A stretch of DNA of 64,000 nucleotides from Glycine soja (GCF_004193775.1 NC_041004.1:30590411-30654410); one strand, 5' to 3'; shown: positions 25,891 to 37,099, counted from the stretch's first letter. The notes: generated by a model not told the origin, from the letters alone. A program made the numbers and translations.

Positions 25891-26376
25891 ATGGCTTCTA
25901 CTAGTTCTACTATAGTTAGTAATGCTTCTTCTTTCTCTCTTTTTTCCAAAAAAATATGATGTTTTCATCACCTTTAGAGGAGAGGATACTAGCAGTGACT
26001 TCACAAGCCATCTTCATGCTGCTCTGTGGAGAAACAACATCGATACATACATAGACTAAAGGTTATCTTGACTAGAAATCGTGAGAGCCATCAAAGACTC
26101 CACTCTTTTCTTGGTTATCTTCTCTAGGAACTACATGTCTTTCTAGCCGATGCTTGAATGAACTCCCCCAAGTAATGCAATGCAAGAAACAAGAAGAAGA
26201 AAACGTTCATGTTCTTCCTATTTTCTACAAAATAGACTTGTCTCAGGTGCGCAAATAGAGCGAGTGCTATCACGCGTCATTCGCGAATCAGAAGAAGGAT
26301 GGAAAGGTGAGTGAAGAGAAGATGCAAAAGTGGATGAAGCAGCCAGTTTTTCTGGATTCCATTCTAACACATACAG
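25891..26376 (+). pseudogene. TNL relic: TIR domain exon
   Basis: The exon starts with ATG at 25891 (MASTSSTIVSNASS). An extra base in the A-run near 25948-25954 shifts the frame before YDVFITFRGEDTSSDFTSHL, the TIR motif 1 region. ALWRNNIDTYID follows, then stops replace the next loop (near 26056 and 26070), then RAIKDSTLFLVIFSRNYMSF (TIR motif 3). A Cys-Leu-Asn-Glu-Leu motif and VLPIFYKIDLSQVRK follow in shifted frames. The end reads DEAASFSGFHSNTYR, the usual TIR-to-NBS linker, followed by donor GT at 26377. The catalytic Glu region cannot be assigned with certainty. Confidence 0.85.
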
Positions 26377-26389
26377 GTGTGGTACTATC

Positions 26390-26394
26390 ATGTA
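26390..26394. repeat. Target-site duplication of element 1 (left copy)
   Basis: ATGTA stands here and again at 30401-30405, directly outside the element. Confidence 0.85.
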
Positions 26395-27001
26395 TGTTGG
26401 GTTTTTTGGGTTCCCTTCCTATGTGGAGTAAATGCCCAAATGAGAAGACCCATTTGTCTCACTTATTTAAGTGGAGAAGGGTCATATTAGACAGACACAG
26501 AGAAAGAGTGTGACTCATTTGAAAGGAAAAACAATTACAAATCATTGAGAGAGAAAGGAGAGGAAAAACCATTGTGATTTTCGCATACCCACTAGAGAGC
26601 GTTTTTCAAATTGCAACTGCAGATTTGCTCATCGTTGGATCGGGCTCATCATTGTGATTCTCTGCTCTATATTTTGGGGTTTCATCTTCTTGTCTCTATT
26701 GTACCAACTGGGGGTCTGTTTTGATTTGGTTGTTTGTAACATGTTTCAGTGCACTTGTTAGAGACTCTCTTGTATCTTTATTGATTATAGTGGAGTTATT
26801 TCTTTGCTCTGGTTTTTACCCTTGCATTGAGGGGTTTTCCACGTTAAACAAATTGTATCTCTATTTTCTTTAATTTCTATCTTGCACTTTATAATTTATT
26901 GGTGATCCTCACAAGTTCTTGCAAGTTTGGGGGAATTTATTTTTGCTTCCTATTACTCTGTTATTGAGTTTGTTATTGTGTTGACCAATTTCCCCCATCA
27001 G
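26395..27001 (+). repeat. Left LTR of element 1
   Basis: Begins TGTTGGGTTTTTTGG and ends CCCCCATCA. Homologous to 29826-30400. Confidence 0.85.
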
Positions 27002-27049
27002 AGTGGTATCAGAGCTCTTGGTTAAGGGGTTGTTTTTCTACTTGCTTGA

Positions 27050-29808
27050 ATGATGGAGGCACATATGAAGATGGTATCCTTGAGTGGAGAAAACTATCAC
27101 TTTTGGAAGGGCAAGATGAAGGACTTGCTATTTGTGAAGAATATGCATCTTTCGGTCTTTCGCACACAAAAGCCAGATTCAATGTCTGATGAAGAGTGGG
27201 GTTTTGAACATGAACGTGTATGTGGTTTTATTAGACACTTAGATGAACCCATTTATAATCTTATTTCTCATGAGACACATGCATGAACTATGTGGCAAAC
27301 ACTTGAGTCCTTGTATGCTTCTAAATCAAGGAACAACAAATTGTACCTGTTGAAGAACTTTGTTGAATTGAAATACAAGGACAGAACTCCATTTACTGAG
27401 CACTTCAGTGAACTTCAAGGACGTTGTGATCAGTTATCAGCCGCAGGTATCAACTTTATGATGATGTGTTGGGATTGTTCCTATTAATAACTCTACCTGA
27501 TTCGTGGGAGACATTCCGGGTCTCCATGATTAGTGCTGCCCCCAATGGTATTGTTCCTTTGCAAATGGCAAAGACTAGTGCTCTTAATGAAGAGATGAGA
27601 AAGAAGGTGCAAGGTACTTCTTCTCAGTTAGAGGTGCTTATTACTGAAAATAGGGGGAGAAGCTAGAAGAAGATGATGAAGGGTGATAGAGAACGAGAGT
27701 AGGAGCAAGTTTAGGTCTCGGTACAAGAATATTGAGTGTCATTATTGTCACAGAACAGGACATATCTAGAGGAATTGTTTTCTATGGAAGAATGAGAGTA
27801 AAGACAAGAAGGGTAAGTAAAAAGAGAATGATTATGATAATGACTGTGTGACTACTGCTACTAGTGATGATCTTGTTATTTTGTGTGACCCTGATTTGCT
27901 TAATCTTGTATTTGATGAGAGCATGTGGATAATTGATACTACACTGCATGTTACAGCCAGGAAGGAGTTCTTCACATCTTACACTCCAAGTGATTTTGGA
28001 GTCTTGAAGATGGGTAATGATGGCGTGTCCAAGGTGATTGGTGTTGGTGATGTTTGTTTGCAAACCAACATGTGAATGCAGTTGCTACTGAGAGGAGTGA
28101 AACATGCTCCAGATGTCCACTTGTATTTGATGAGAGCATGTTGATAATTGATAATGGTGCTACACTGCATGTTACAGCCAGGAAGGAGTTCTTCACATCT
28201 TACACTCCAAGTGATTTTGGAGTCTTGAAGATAGGTAATGATGGCTTGTCCAAGGTGATTGATGTTGGTGATGTTTGTTTGCAAACCAACATGTGAATGC
28301 AGTTGCTACTGAGAGGAGTGAAACATGCTCCAGATGTCCACTTTAATTTGATCTCTGTGAAGGTACTTGATGATGTTGGTTATGATAACCACTTTGGTTC
28401 TGGAAAGTGGAAACTCACCAAGGGTAACCTGGTTATGGCCAAGGGGGAGAAAAATTCGAAGTTGTATTGGATAAAAGCTTTGGTTGCTAGAGACAGTGTG
28501 AATGCTATGGATATAGAGGCATCTTTGTGGCACTGAAGGCTTAGTCATATCAATGAGAAAGGGTTGAATAGTTTAGCCTAGAAGGATATGCTTCCAGGAT
28601 TGAAGAATGCAAATTTAGAGAAATGTTCTCATTGCATGGTTGGTAAGCAAACCAAGGAATCCTTCTAGAAGCATCCTCCCTCCAGAAAATCTGAGTTGCT
28701 TGAATTGGTGCATTAAGATGTTTGTGGCCCTTTGAAGGTGAAATCCTTTAGTGGTGCACTTCATTTGGTTACCTTCATTGATGACTGTTCCATGAAACTT
28801 TGGGTCTATGTTTTGAAGACAAAAGACCAAGTTCTTGAGAAATTCAAGGAGTTTCATGTCTTAGTTGAGAGGCAGTCAGGTAAGAAGCTAAAATGCATTC
28901 GTATGGACAATGGTGGTGAATATTATGGACCATTTGATGTCTACTGCAAGCAGCATGATATTGCTCATGAGAAAACCCCTCCTAAAACTCCTCAACTGAA
29001 TGGTTTAACAAAGAGGATGAACATGACATTAATTGAGAGAGTGAAATGTATGCTCTTTGAAGCAAAGTTACCTAAGCACTTCTAGAGTGAGGCACTGTAC
29101 ACGACGATGCATGTTATCAATCTTAGTCCTATTGTTGCTTTGAATAGTAAGGTGTCGAACAAAATTTGGTTTAGCAAGAATGTGAAGTATAATCACTTAA
29201 GAGTTTTTGGCTGCAAGGATTTTGTGCATGTTCCAAAGGATTAGAGATCCAAGTTGGATTCAAAGTCAAGGCAGTGTATCTTCATTGGTTATGGTGAGAA
29301 TGAATTTGGTTATAGGTTCTATGATCCTGTTAAGAAGAATCTTGTTAGAATTCGTGATGTGAAATTCATGGAAGACCAGACCATTGAAGACATTGGTAAG
29401 GTAGAGAAATATACACCCAAGGAAGAAAACGGCATGGTTGATTTTCAACTAGTTTAGCCGCCTATTCAGAATTTGAATATTGATGTTCAGAATGATGTTG
29501 GTGTCCAACAACCTGGAGATGAGGTATATGTTCCTATTGATGATGATGATGAAGAGGAGCATGACATGTCACAAGATGAAAATCTTGGTGATGCTACCGA
29601 ACCACCTCAAGTTCAACTTAGGAGGTCCAACTGGGAGAGACAACCTTCTAAGAGGTATTCTCCTAATGAGTATGTGATCCTAACAGATGATAGAGAATTT
29701 GAGTGCTTTAGAGAGGCCATGGAAAGTGAAGAAAAGAGAAAGTGGCTGGATGGAATGAAGTTTGAAGCTTGTCGTGAGATCACCGGTTTGGCGGTCACCT
29801 CCACATAG
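27050..29808 (+). pseudogene. Gag-protease-integrase remnant of element 1
   Basis: Gag starts MMEAHMKMVSLSGENYHFWK and has a stop at 27284-27286 and a frameshift near 27455-27470. A zinc-knuckle trace CHYCHRTGHI is followed by a stop before its last Cys. The protease region is present twice in tandem (see repeat). The integrase region has DDCSMKLWVYVLKTKD and MDNGGEYYGPFD, with a stop near 29083. A connector with YGENEFGYRFYDP and an acidic stretch DDDDEEEHDM follows. The frame ends in ITGLAVTST at 29808, where RT should start. It encodes capsid and processing functions in intact relatives; none is intact here. Confidence 0.82.
27908..28343 (+). repeat. Tandem duplication of the protease region in element 1
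   Basis: Unit 1 is 27908-28122 (215 bp) and unit 2 is 28123-28343 (221 bp). They are nearly identical. Unit 2 keeps DNGATLHV at the protease active site (the family has DSGAT); unit 1 lacks six bases there and reads DTTLHV. A stop follows QTNM in both units (28072-28074 and 28293-28295). Confidence 0.88.
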
Positions 29809-29825
29809 TTGTAAGGGGGGAGATT

Positions 29826-30400
29826 TACTGGATTTTTTGTGCTCTTTTCCTAGGTGGAGTAAATGCCCAAATGAGAATGCCCGTTTATCTCACTTATTTA
29901 AGTGGAGAGGGTTCAGATTAGACAAACATAGAAAGAGAGTGTGGCTCATTTGAAAAGGGAAAAACAGTTGCAAATCATTGAGAGAGAAAAGAGAGGAAAA
30001 ATCATTGTGATTTTCGCATACCCACCAAAGAGTTCAGATTGCAACTACGGATTCGTTCACCGTTGGGGTTTCATCTTCTTGTCTCTATTGTACCAACTAA
30101 GGGTCTATTTTGATTTGGTTGTTTATAGCACACTTCAGTGCACTTGTTGGAGACTCTCTTGTATCTTTATTGATTATAGTGGAGTTATTTCTTTGGTTTG
30201 GACGATCCTTGGTTTTTACCCTTGTATTGAGGGGTTTTCAACGTTAAACAAATTGTGTCTCTGTTTTCTTTAATTTCTATCTTGCGCTCTATACTTTATT
30301 GGTGTTCCTTGCAGGTTCTTGCAAGTTTGGGAGAATTTATTTTCGTTGCCTATTACTCTGTTGTTGAGTTTGTTATTGTGTTGATCAATTTCTCTCATTA
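29826..30400 (+). repeat. Right LTR of element 1
   Basis: Begins TACTGGATTTTTTGTG and ends CTCTCATTA, matching the left LTR with substitutions and small deletions. Confidence 0.85.
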
Positions 30401-30405
30401 ATGTA

Positions 30406-31224
30406 TATTATAATAGTGCTTCTGGTTTTATTTTATGACCATGTAAAATAATTTTATATTATCACCTAATCATGAATCACACTTGATATGACTTTTAAAG
30501 TAATTATTATAAAAGTCATTAAACTTATCATACATTTATACATATTAGTTCGTGATTGGATGACCTTATAAATCATTGCATAGTCTTTTCTCTCTAAATA
30601 AATTCTAATGGTTGTAATTTTATTTTATTTAAGGCTTAAATATATTTTTTTATCTTTAATATATAATCAACTTTTGATTTTTGATCCCGCATAAATTTTT
30701 TCTTCGAACCTGCTCGCTGATATTTGAAAAAATTTGTTTGTTTTAAATCTCTCTCGTTAGTTCAAAAAATATTTATTGTAAAATCAAATTTAAATTTTTT
30801 GAAGGTTAAAAACTGTTAGAATTAATTAAAATAAATGAATAAGTAAATCAAAACAATCCAACGGCTCATCTTTTGGTTAAACTGCAATGCCTGAGATAAT
30901 CATTTAAATATCCCTATCCAAAATCAAACTAAATTGGATTGTCTAGATCACTTCATAAGTTTTTAAAACTCATTTCTAGAAAAACCTGAAAAACAAAAAT
31001 GCAAAACACAAATTATTACAAAACAAATATTACACTCCTAATTCATGATACAATTCAATAATGTGTGTCATGGTTTCCTTTTCAAGGATTGCTTATCCTA
31101 AACTATAAAACTAGCATGCTATATGGATGTAATCAGAGATAAACTTGTTGCGACAAACCATCCAAATGAATCGCCATTGTCAAAACTAGATAAATTATAC
31201 TAAAAGAGCTGAAAAATTGAGGAG
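30406..31224. other. TNL intron remnant and unassigned AT-rich DNA
   Basis: No gene recognised. Around 30633-30700 the 'GGCTTAAATATATTTTTTTA' phrase resembles the end of the MITE at 25341, but no matching second end was found. The NB-ARC exon expected in this interval is not present. Confidence 0.45.
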
Positions 31225-31478
31225 TTACAGAGCAGTGCATGAGATGGCGTTGGAGTCGGGAGCATCAAATTGCGAAGGCGAGGGATCTTGAGCTTTGGCC
31301 TTGGTCTTGTCTCTGCTTCGGAGGCCGAGGAAGATGAGCCTCATTCAGTGCAGCCACCATGACCACTTGATTATCACGGCCAGCCAAATCGGAACCGCGC
31401 ATAGCAAAATGTCGACGAATGTCTCTGCTATCGAGGGTTTCTTCAGAAACTCCACCACGTAAATAAAGAATCCTCCAT
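31225..31478 (-). pseudogene. Fragment of a small plant membrane protein gene, unidentified
   Basis: The minus strand here is markedly richer in G+C than its surroundings. From an ATG at 31476-31478 it reads MEDSLFTWW, then after a frameshift EFLKKPSIAETFVDILLCAV and PIWLAVII, a hydrophobic segment fit for a membrane helix. A stop at 31345-31347 is followed in the same frame by MRLIFLGLRSRDKTKAKAQD and a tail ending CTAL with a stop at 31225-31227. It looks like a coding relic. I cannot name the protein. Upstream CT-rich sequence (31479-31560) could be its former leader. It occupies the place where the TNL nucleotide-binding exon should be. Confidence 0.4.
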
Positions 31479-31978
31479 TTTCCCGAGAAAATGAAAGATC
31501 CCTCTCTTTTTCTAAATTAATCAATCTATGTTCCTCTCTCCTCGCTTTTTTCTTGTTAACAAAAATCAAATCAAATGACAGAAACCCTATTGCGCAGGAC
31601 ACACCCAACAACGAGTTCCCCCTCTTCCATCTTCGACAAACAAAACGCAAAAAGCAGAGGCTTATTTGTTTGCAGCGTACCTGCCACCTATTTGTTTGCA
31701 TTAATTATTGGAAAGGATTTGTTAGGTTCAACACTTTGCAGGGGAACATGTTGTCCTCGTATAAGCCCCAAAAAGGGAGAAGTGAAGAAAGTTCTAGTAG
31801 GTGATCATAGGCGGCAGTTGGATTTTTTTTATTTATGTATTGTTTTATTTTAATTAATTTTGGCGGTTAAAAAATCACTAAAAAATTTAAATTTGATTTT
31901 AAATTAAATATTTGTGATTTTTGAATCACCACAATTTGTGTTATCAAATATTTAACATATACGTTGATAAAATGATAA
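31479..31978. other. Unassigned DNA between membrane-protein relic and TNL piece
   Basis: The left part is probably the former 5' flank of the minus-strand relic. The right part (31805-31978) is AT-rich with 'TTGTGATTTTTGAATCACCAC', a small palindrome. No nucleotide-binding motif (P-loop, kinase-2, RNBS) was found on either strand. Confidence 0.4.
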
Positions 31979-32169
31979 ATGACGGCAATTTTTCTGCTGA
32001 TATAGGGATAAGAAGTCTTTTAGACAAAAGCTCTTATCACTGCTACATATAACAATTGCATATGTATGCACAATTTGATACAAGAAATGGGTAGAGAATT
32101 TGTTCGTGAAGAATCTGTTAAATTTCTAGGGCAACACAGTAGATTGTGGGATCCTGAGGAAGTCCATGA
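31979..32169 (+). pseudogene. TNL relic: winged-helix end of NB-ARC, left part
   Basis: DGNFSADIGIRSLLDK is followed by a frameshift near 32022, then ALITATYNNCICMHNLIQEM and GREFVREESVKFLGQHSRLW, DPEEVHD. The MHDL motif, which holds ADP in the closed receptor, reads MHNL. The exon is cut at 32169 by element 2 and continues at 36076, giving VLTNNN. Confidence 0.88.
32165..32169. repeat. Target-site duplication of element 2 (left copy)
   Basis: CATGA stands here and at 36076-36080, directly outside the element ends TG..CA. Confidence 0.92.
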
Positions 32170-32647
32170 TGTTGGAATTTTTAATAAACCTTATAAAATA
32201 CCAAATGAGCACCAAAATACATTACGTCGGATTATCAAGAGGTTTTAAGGAATACCTAGATCCATAGAGCTTGATCAACACGCAGTGAAATCTTACAGCG
32301 GTCACAAACAATTGGTTTAATGACCTTCCTCAACCAAATCACCTTCTTCCCTATGAGACCTTCGTTTTCTCTTCAGATGGGGAGATGAGAAATTGTTTCT
32401 TGATTTGGTGTCTTGGGGACCATAACCATGCCTTAGGTTTTAACCTATTAGGGTTCCCATTATCCCCTAATGGGAAAAACAGGTTTTTGCTCATTAAGTC
32501 CATATCAATTTTCTATTGTCAGTCTAATGGGCTCATTGAATTAGATCACTTTATATTGAACTCGTCTAAATGTAAATAATTACTATAAATGTTATAATAT
32601 AATATGTAGCCCATATTAATTAATTAGGAATTATAAAATTCCTAACA
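32170..32647 (-). repeat. 3' LTR of element 2 (left side)
   Basis: 478 bp, TGTTGGAATTT..AATTCCTAACA as read on the + strand. Confidence 0.92.
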
Positions 32648-32699
32648 ATCTCCCATTTGGGCTTCATATTAACCTTAGACATTTATATCACCACCACGG

Positions 32700-34381
32700 T
32701 CAAATTTGACAGCCTTAATTTTTTTCCAAGTTGAAGTTCAACCTTAGCCTTGAAAGTCTTAAAAACGTCTAGGGATTGAGACTTTTCATGTATTAAATAT
32801 AGGTAACCGTATCTAGAGTAGTCATCTATGAACGTAATGAAATATTATTGTCCATTCCAAGAAGTTGAAGGAAAAGGACCACAAATGTCTGTATGCACTA
32901 GTTCTAAGACGTCTTTAGCTCTTTCGGCACCTAATTTCCTTATGTTTGTTCATTTTCCCTTTATGCATTCAACACAGACCTCAAAGTCGGATAAATCCAA
33001 AGGGTCACGAATTTCATCCAATACAAGTCTCTGAATTCTCTGTTTAGAGATATGGCCTAAATGCTTATGCCATATGGTGGCTAAATTCTCATTCAACTTT
33101 CATTTTGTACCACGTGAACTTATTTGGAGTATTTCATTATAGGAACTAACAACATCTAGCATGTAAAGATTATCAATTAAAGAATCAGAACCAACCATAT
33201 TTAAATTTTGGTAGAGACTAACTTTATTATTTCCAAATGAACAAGAAAATCCAAATTTGTCCAAACTAGAAATAGAAATCAAATTTTGTCTAAAAGACGG
33301 TACAATAAAAGTCTCAAATAAATCCAAATAAAATCCAATTTTTAACTGTAATATAAAAGTTCCAATAGGTTCCACTGGAACCTTCTTGCCATCACCCACA
33401 AAGATGAATCTTTCATCATCACTTGGCGGTCGGCTCCACAGGCAACCCTGCATAGTCATACTTATGTGAGTAGTAGCACCAGAATCTACCCACCAAGTAT
33501 CTTTAGGTACAAAAGCCAAATTAACTTTAGAACAAACTAGAGTAAGAAATTTACCTTTCTTCACATGCCATGCGGCATACTTGGGACACTCTTTCTTCAT
33601 GTGTCCCGACTTCTTGAAGAAGTAACATGTAAATTCCTCATCCTTTTTTTGTTTCTTTTGCTAAGAAGTCCCTTCCGCAACACCCTTAGCCTTCTTCCTT
33701 TTCTTATTTTGAGAGGTCGAAGTCAAGTGAGCACTTTCAGTCCTATCTCTCTGCAGCCTCTCCTCCTCTTGCACACAGTGAGATATAAGCTCATTGGGGG
33801 ACCATTTGTCCTTTTGAGTGTTATAGCTCACTTTAAATTGCCCAAAGTATGCAGGAAGCGAGATCAAAACCAAGTGCATGAGCAAGTCTTTACCAAGCTC
33901 TAACTTAAGTGACTTTGAGTTTCGATGCGAGATTGGACATCTCCATAATGTACTCCCTTATGTTTCCTTTGCCTTTATACTTCATGGAAATGAGTTTAGC
34001 CAAAAGGTTACTTGTCTCCCCTTTTTCATTTTTGGCAAAGTATTGCTCAATTTCTTCAAGGAATTTCTTTGCACTTTGACCCTAAAAAATAGAGCCCCGA
34101 AACGCCTCTGGAATAGAGCACTTCATGATCATAAGACACATTCGGTTAGACCGATCCCACTTCTCAATTTTTACCTCATTAGAGGTTTCCGAAGTGGAAA
34201 TGGGTGGTTCCATCCTTAGTGCCAAGTCCAAATCCATACAGCCAAGAACAATTTCCACGGCTTCCTTCCAGACCTTAAAATTTGTCTCATTCATCATTGG
34301 GATAGAATTCACATGGACAATAACATTTGCAACACTGACAATATTAACTAAAGAGAGAACAAAAATTAATAACATGTTCAC
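32700..34381 (-). pseudogene. Gag-protease-integrase remnant of element 2
   Basis: Gag has NETNFKVWKEAVEIVLGCMD (34381-34082) and YNTQKDKWSPNELISHCVQE (33885-33661). A knuckle follows in which the second Cys reads Phe (CYFFKKSGHMKKEC). The protease site is WWVDSGATTHI within 33600-33100. Integrase N-terminal traces (HTDICGPF-like, DYSRYGYLYLIHEKSQSLDV) run to about 32700 with stops. The gag layout and several phrases match element 5 at 56 kb, so the two belong to related lineages. Confidence 0.85.
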
Positions 34382-35046
34382 AAATAATCAAGCAAGTCAT
34401 ATAAAGTATATATAACAAGACATGCAAATATTTCCCATAACAGATCCATCACAAGATACCTAGCACAACATTAATTCTAGTCTTTGGACAAAGAAATTAA
34501 TTTGTAATTGGTACTCTCAACACAATGATCAAATATTGACACTTAATTCTGTCAAATAATAGCCTTTTTTTTTTGGACCGACTATTATTCTCATGGAAAA
34601 AAAAACTTTATAATTGTCACATATTTATCATCGTAGGTATGTTATTATTTGGCCAAATTGGGCCAAGCACAATTCGCATAAATAATTTTATACTAACATC
34701 CATGCAATTTAATTAAATCAATTTACACAATAAAAGTTACTTTGGAAACATATTGGTTCAATCAATTTAATTAAAATTACCGGACACACAAATAAATGGA
34801 AAGGATCCGTAATGGTTAAATTTGTACCCAATTATGATAGCAGTAAATATTTGAAAACAACATCATGGTAAACTAATTACGCATCCGAAACAAACATACC
34901 ATGATACTATCACAAATTTTTACTAACCATAAGAATATCATAAACTATCAGCCTATCACCGATTCATGAAGGAAAAATAGTTGGCAAAAAAACAATAAAT
35001 TATTCATATAAGACAAAAGACCATTGTCTTATTACTGATTCATATA

Positions 35047-35111
<65 letters not shown>

Positions 35112-35597
35112 TGTGCCACGTACAAAACATCATGATAATGGCATACATATAGATTCAAAAATCGCACACAATGACCTTATATAAAAATATAAGTCCATGT
35201 GGCTTTGTATTCGACGTAAAGAGTTTTCAAAAACCTTATATGCATAAAACAAAAAAAAACTTTCTTGCTCACGAAATATATACTGTTCAAGAAAACCAAT
35301 GTCGAATACGTAGAACTTTTATCCCAAATAGAATAATATGTAAGTACACGCGACACAAACAAAAACTGTGTACAAACCCGTAAATCAAATGCAGAGGTCT
35401 TTTATTCATTTGAAAAAAAAGGGAAAAACTTTACGACCATAACACAGAAATTTACGGATTTTACAATTTTATTAATCGAAATAGTTTCTCCCCAAAATAA
35501 AATTAGGGTTCATATAACTAAAACGATTCATATATAATACATATCAAACAACTTTAAATTCCAATAATCTAACCGTAATGGCGACTTTGATACCACT
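34382..35597. other. Leader region of element 2, non-coding
   Basis: Lies between gag and the primer-binding site, about 1.2 kb with no frame of note. It contains the long AT microsatellite. Element 5 also has a leader of about 1.1 kb, which there behaves as an intron. Confidence 0.5.
35050..35106. repeat. (AT)n microsatellite
   Basis: About 28 AT units inside the leader of element 2. Confidence 0.95.
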
Positions 35598-36075
35598 TGT
35601 TGGAATTTTTAATAAACCTTATAAAATATCAAATGAGTATCAAAACACATTACGTCAGATTATAAAGAGGTTTTAAGGAATACCTATATCCATAGAGCTT
35701 GATCAACATGCAGCAGAATCTTTCAGTAGTCACGAACAATCGGTTTAATGACCTTCCTCAACCAAATCACCTTCTTCCTTATAGGACCTTCGTTTTCTCT
35801 TCAGATGGGGAGAGGAAAAATTGTTTCTTGATTTGGTGTCTTGGGGACCATAACCATGCCTTAGGTTTTAACCTATTAGGATTTTCATTATCCCCTAATG
35901 GGCCAAACTGGTTTTCGCTCATTAAGCCCATATCAATTTTCTGTTGGTAGTCTAATGGGCTCATTGAATTAGATTGCTTTATATTGAACTCATCTAAATA
36001 TAAATAGCTAATATAAATTTTATAATATAATACGTAGCCCATATTAATTAATTAGGAATTATAAAATTCCTAACA
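35598..36075 (-). repeat. 5' LTR of element 2 (right side)
   Basis: 478 bp, matching 32170-32647. Confidence 0.92.
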
Positions 36076-36213
36076 CATGATGTATTGACAAATAATAATG
36101 TATGCCAATGACACTTTGACTTGCATTCCTAAACACTTGTCTTTGTATAAAAGAATGAAAATTATTGCAAAAGATGTAACATCAATTCTAATTATTATTT
36201 GTCACGGAACTGA
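36076..36213 (+). pseudogene. TNL relic: winged-helix exon end and following intron
   Basis: CATGATGTATTGAC restores DVLTNNN when placed after 32164. Beyond about 36105 the frame decays and the sequence looks like intron up to about 36213. Confidence 0.6.
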
Positions 36214-36491
36214 ATATGGTTAGATGTGACTCAAATTACATATACAAATTTAAGCTCCAAAGTATTCAGAAAGATGCCAACCCTGAGATTACTTGCTTTT
36301 GAATCACACAATGAAGACTATAAGAGAATTAATTCAATGTACCTTCCAAAGGGTCTTGAATTCTTACCTTAAAACTTAAGATATTAGAGGTGGAATGGAT
36401 ATCCATTGGAATCCCTACCATCAAGATTTTGCCCCTTGTTGAGCTTTCCATGCCATACAACAATGTGGAAAAACATTGGCAAGGAGTACAA
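36214..36491 (+). pseudogene. TNL relic: first LRR-region exon
   Basis: IWLDVTQITYTNLSSKVFRK, MPTLRLLAFESHN and RINSMYLPKGLEFLP fit the exon after NB-ARC in legume TNLs. A stop interrupts at 36370-36372 and a frameshift follows near 36384. The typical RWNGYPLESLPSRFCP and ELSMPYNNVEKHWQGVQ follow, in frames shifted relative to each other. The donor GTATGC is at 36492. Confidence 0.85.
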
Positions 36492-36639
36492 GTATGCATA
36501 GTTCACATATCGATTATTTATTTATGTTTTGGTTTTTCTTTTGTTAGAAATTGAAGTCCTTTTCAATAAAAGATGAATTAGAAAATGAAATTTCCAGGAA
36601 AATGTACTTACCTGTTTGGTCCTTTATATCTTTTAGCAG

Positions 36640-36729
36640 AATTTGCCAAATTTAGAGAGAATTGAACTCCGAGGCTCCAAGCACCTTGTGGAGTGTCCAA
36701 GGTTGTCTCATGCACCAAATCTTAAATAC
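36640..36729 (+). pseudogene. TNL relic: second LRR exon, left part
   Basis: After acceptor AGCAG it reads NLPNLERIELRGSKHLVECP and RLSHAPNLKY, an LRR unit. The exon is cut by element 3 and resumes at 39303. Confidence 0.85.
36725..36729. repeat. Target-site duplication of element 3 (left copy)
   Basis: AATAC here and at 39298-39302. Confidence 0.92.
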
Positions 36730-37062
36730 TGTTGAAGATATACTTTTGTAACTGCATAATATTTTATTTTTCAATTTTTAAAATAGGATTTAGTAAATAA
36801 GTTGATTTCCTATATTTTAGGAGTAAGTCAGTTTTGATGGATGAGCCTAGTCAATAAGTGGCTCCTCTTATCTTTAAGGAACAAGTTAGTTTTAATATTT
36901 TGTTTTGTTAATATCTTGTTATCTAATTAGTTTATCTTTTGCTATTTATTGTATCGCTGCTGAGAACAATGTGAATTAGAATAGAATAATTCTATTTCCT
37001 TTGCATACGTATTGTCTCTCTTCTCTCCTCTGTTTTTTATAATTTCCTCCACAAAACCAACA
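36730..37062 (+). repeat. Left LTR of element 3
   Basis: 333 bp, TGTTGAAGATATAC..AAAACCAACA. Confidence 0.93.
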
Positions 37063-37099
37063 ATTGGTATCAGAGCCTTATTCTTACGGGACTTGTACC

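Larger units (their letters stand above)
26395..30400 (+). mobile_element. Copia LTR retrotransposon, Tnt1/Tork-like, RT region deleted (element 1)
   Basis: The LTRs are 26395-27001 (607 bp) and 29826-30400 (575 bp), visibly diverged, with the right LTR short of a block near its middle and starting TA and ending TA instead of TG..CA. The primer-binding site TGGTATCAGAGC is at 27005-27016. A purine tract (AAGGGGGGAGATT) precedes the right LTR. Gag, protease and integrase remnants remain. The coding region stops about 45 bp before the purine tract, just where reverse transcriptase should begin, so RT and RNase H are deleted. ATGTA duplications flank it. It lies in intron 1 of the TNL relic and cannot move by itself. 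Confidence 0.88.
32170..36075 (-). mobile_element. Copia retrotransposon, antisense, internally deleted (element 2)
   Basis: Both LTRs are 478 bp (32170-32647 and 35598-36075) and differ at about 41 positions by eye (8-9%). The element is on the minus strand: the reverse complement of a primer-binding site (TGGTATCAAAGTCGCC) abuts the right LTR and a purine tract abuts the left one. Coding remnants are gag, a zinc knuckle, protease and the start of integrase, which breaks off near 32710 just after DYSRY. Reverse transcriptase and RNase H are absent. CATGA target duplications flank it. It lies in the TNL winged-helix exon, antisense to that gene. Confidence 0.92.

Noticed and set aside
31345..31701. 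118-codon minus-strand frame as an intact gene
   Set aside because: Only the last part resembles a conserved protein; the start is leader DNA read in frame, and the conserved part is broken by a stop and a shift.
32385..32579. Frames in the 478-bp repeats (also 35699-35950) as paired genes
   Set aside because: They are LTR sequence of element 2, and the similarity comes from LTR duplication.
35050..35106. Repeats suggesting a CRISPR or satellite array
   Set aside because: This and the other runs are simple AT microsatellites. No spacer-repeat structure occurs anywhere in the window.
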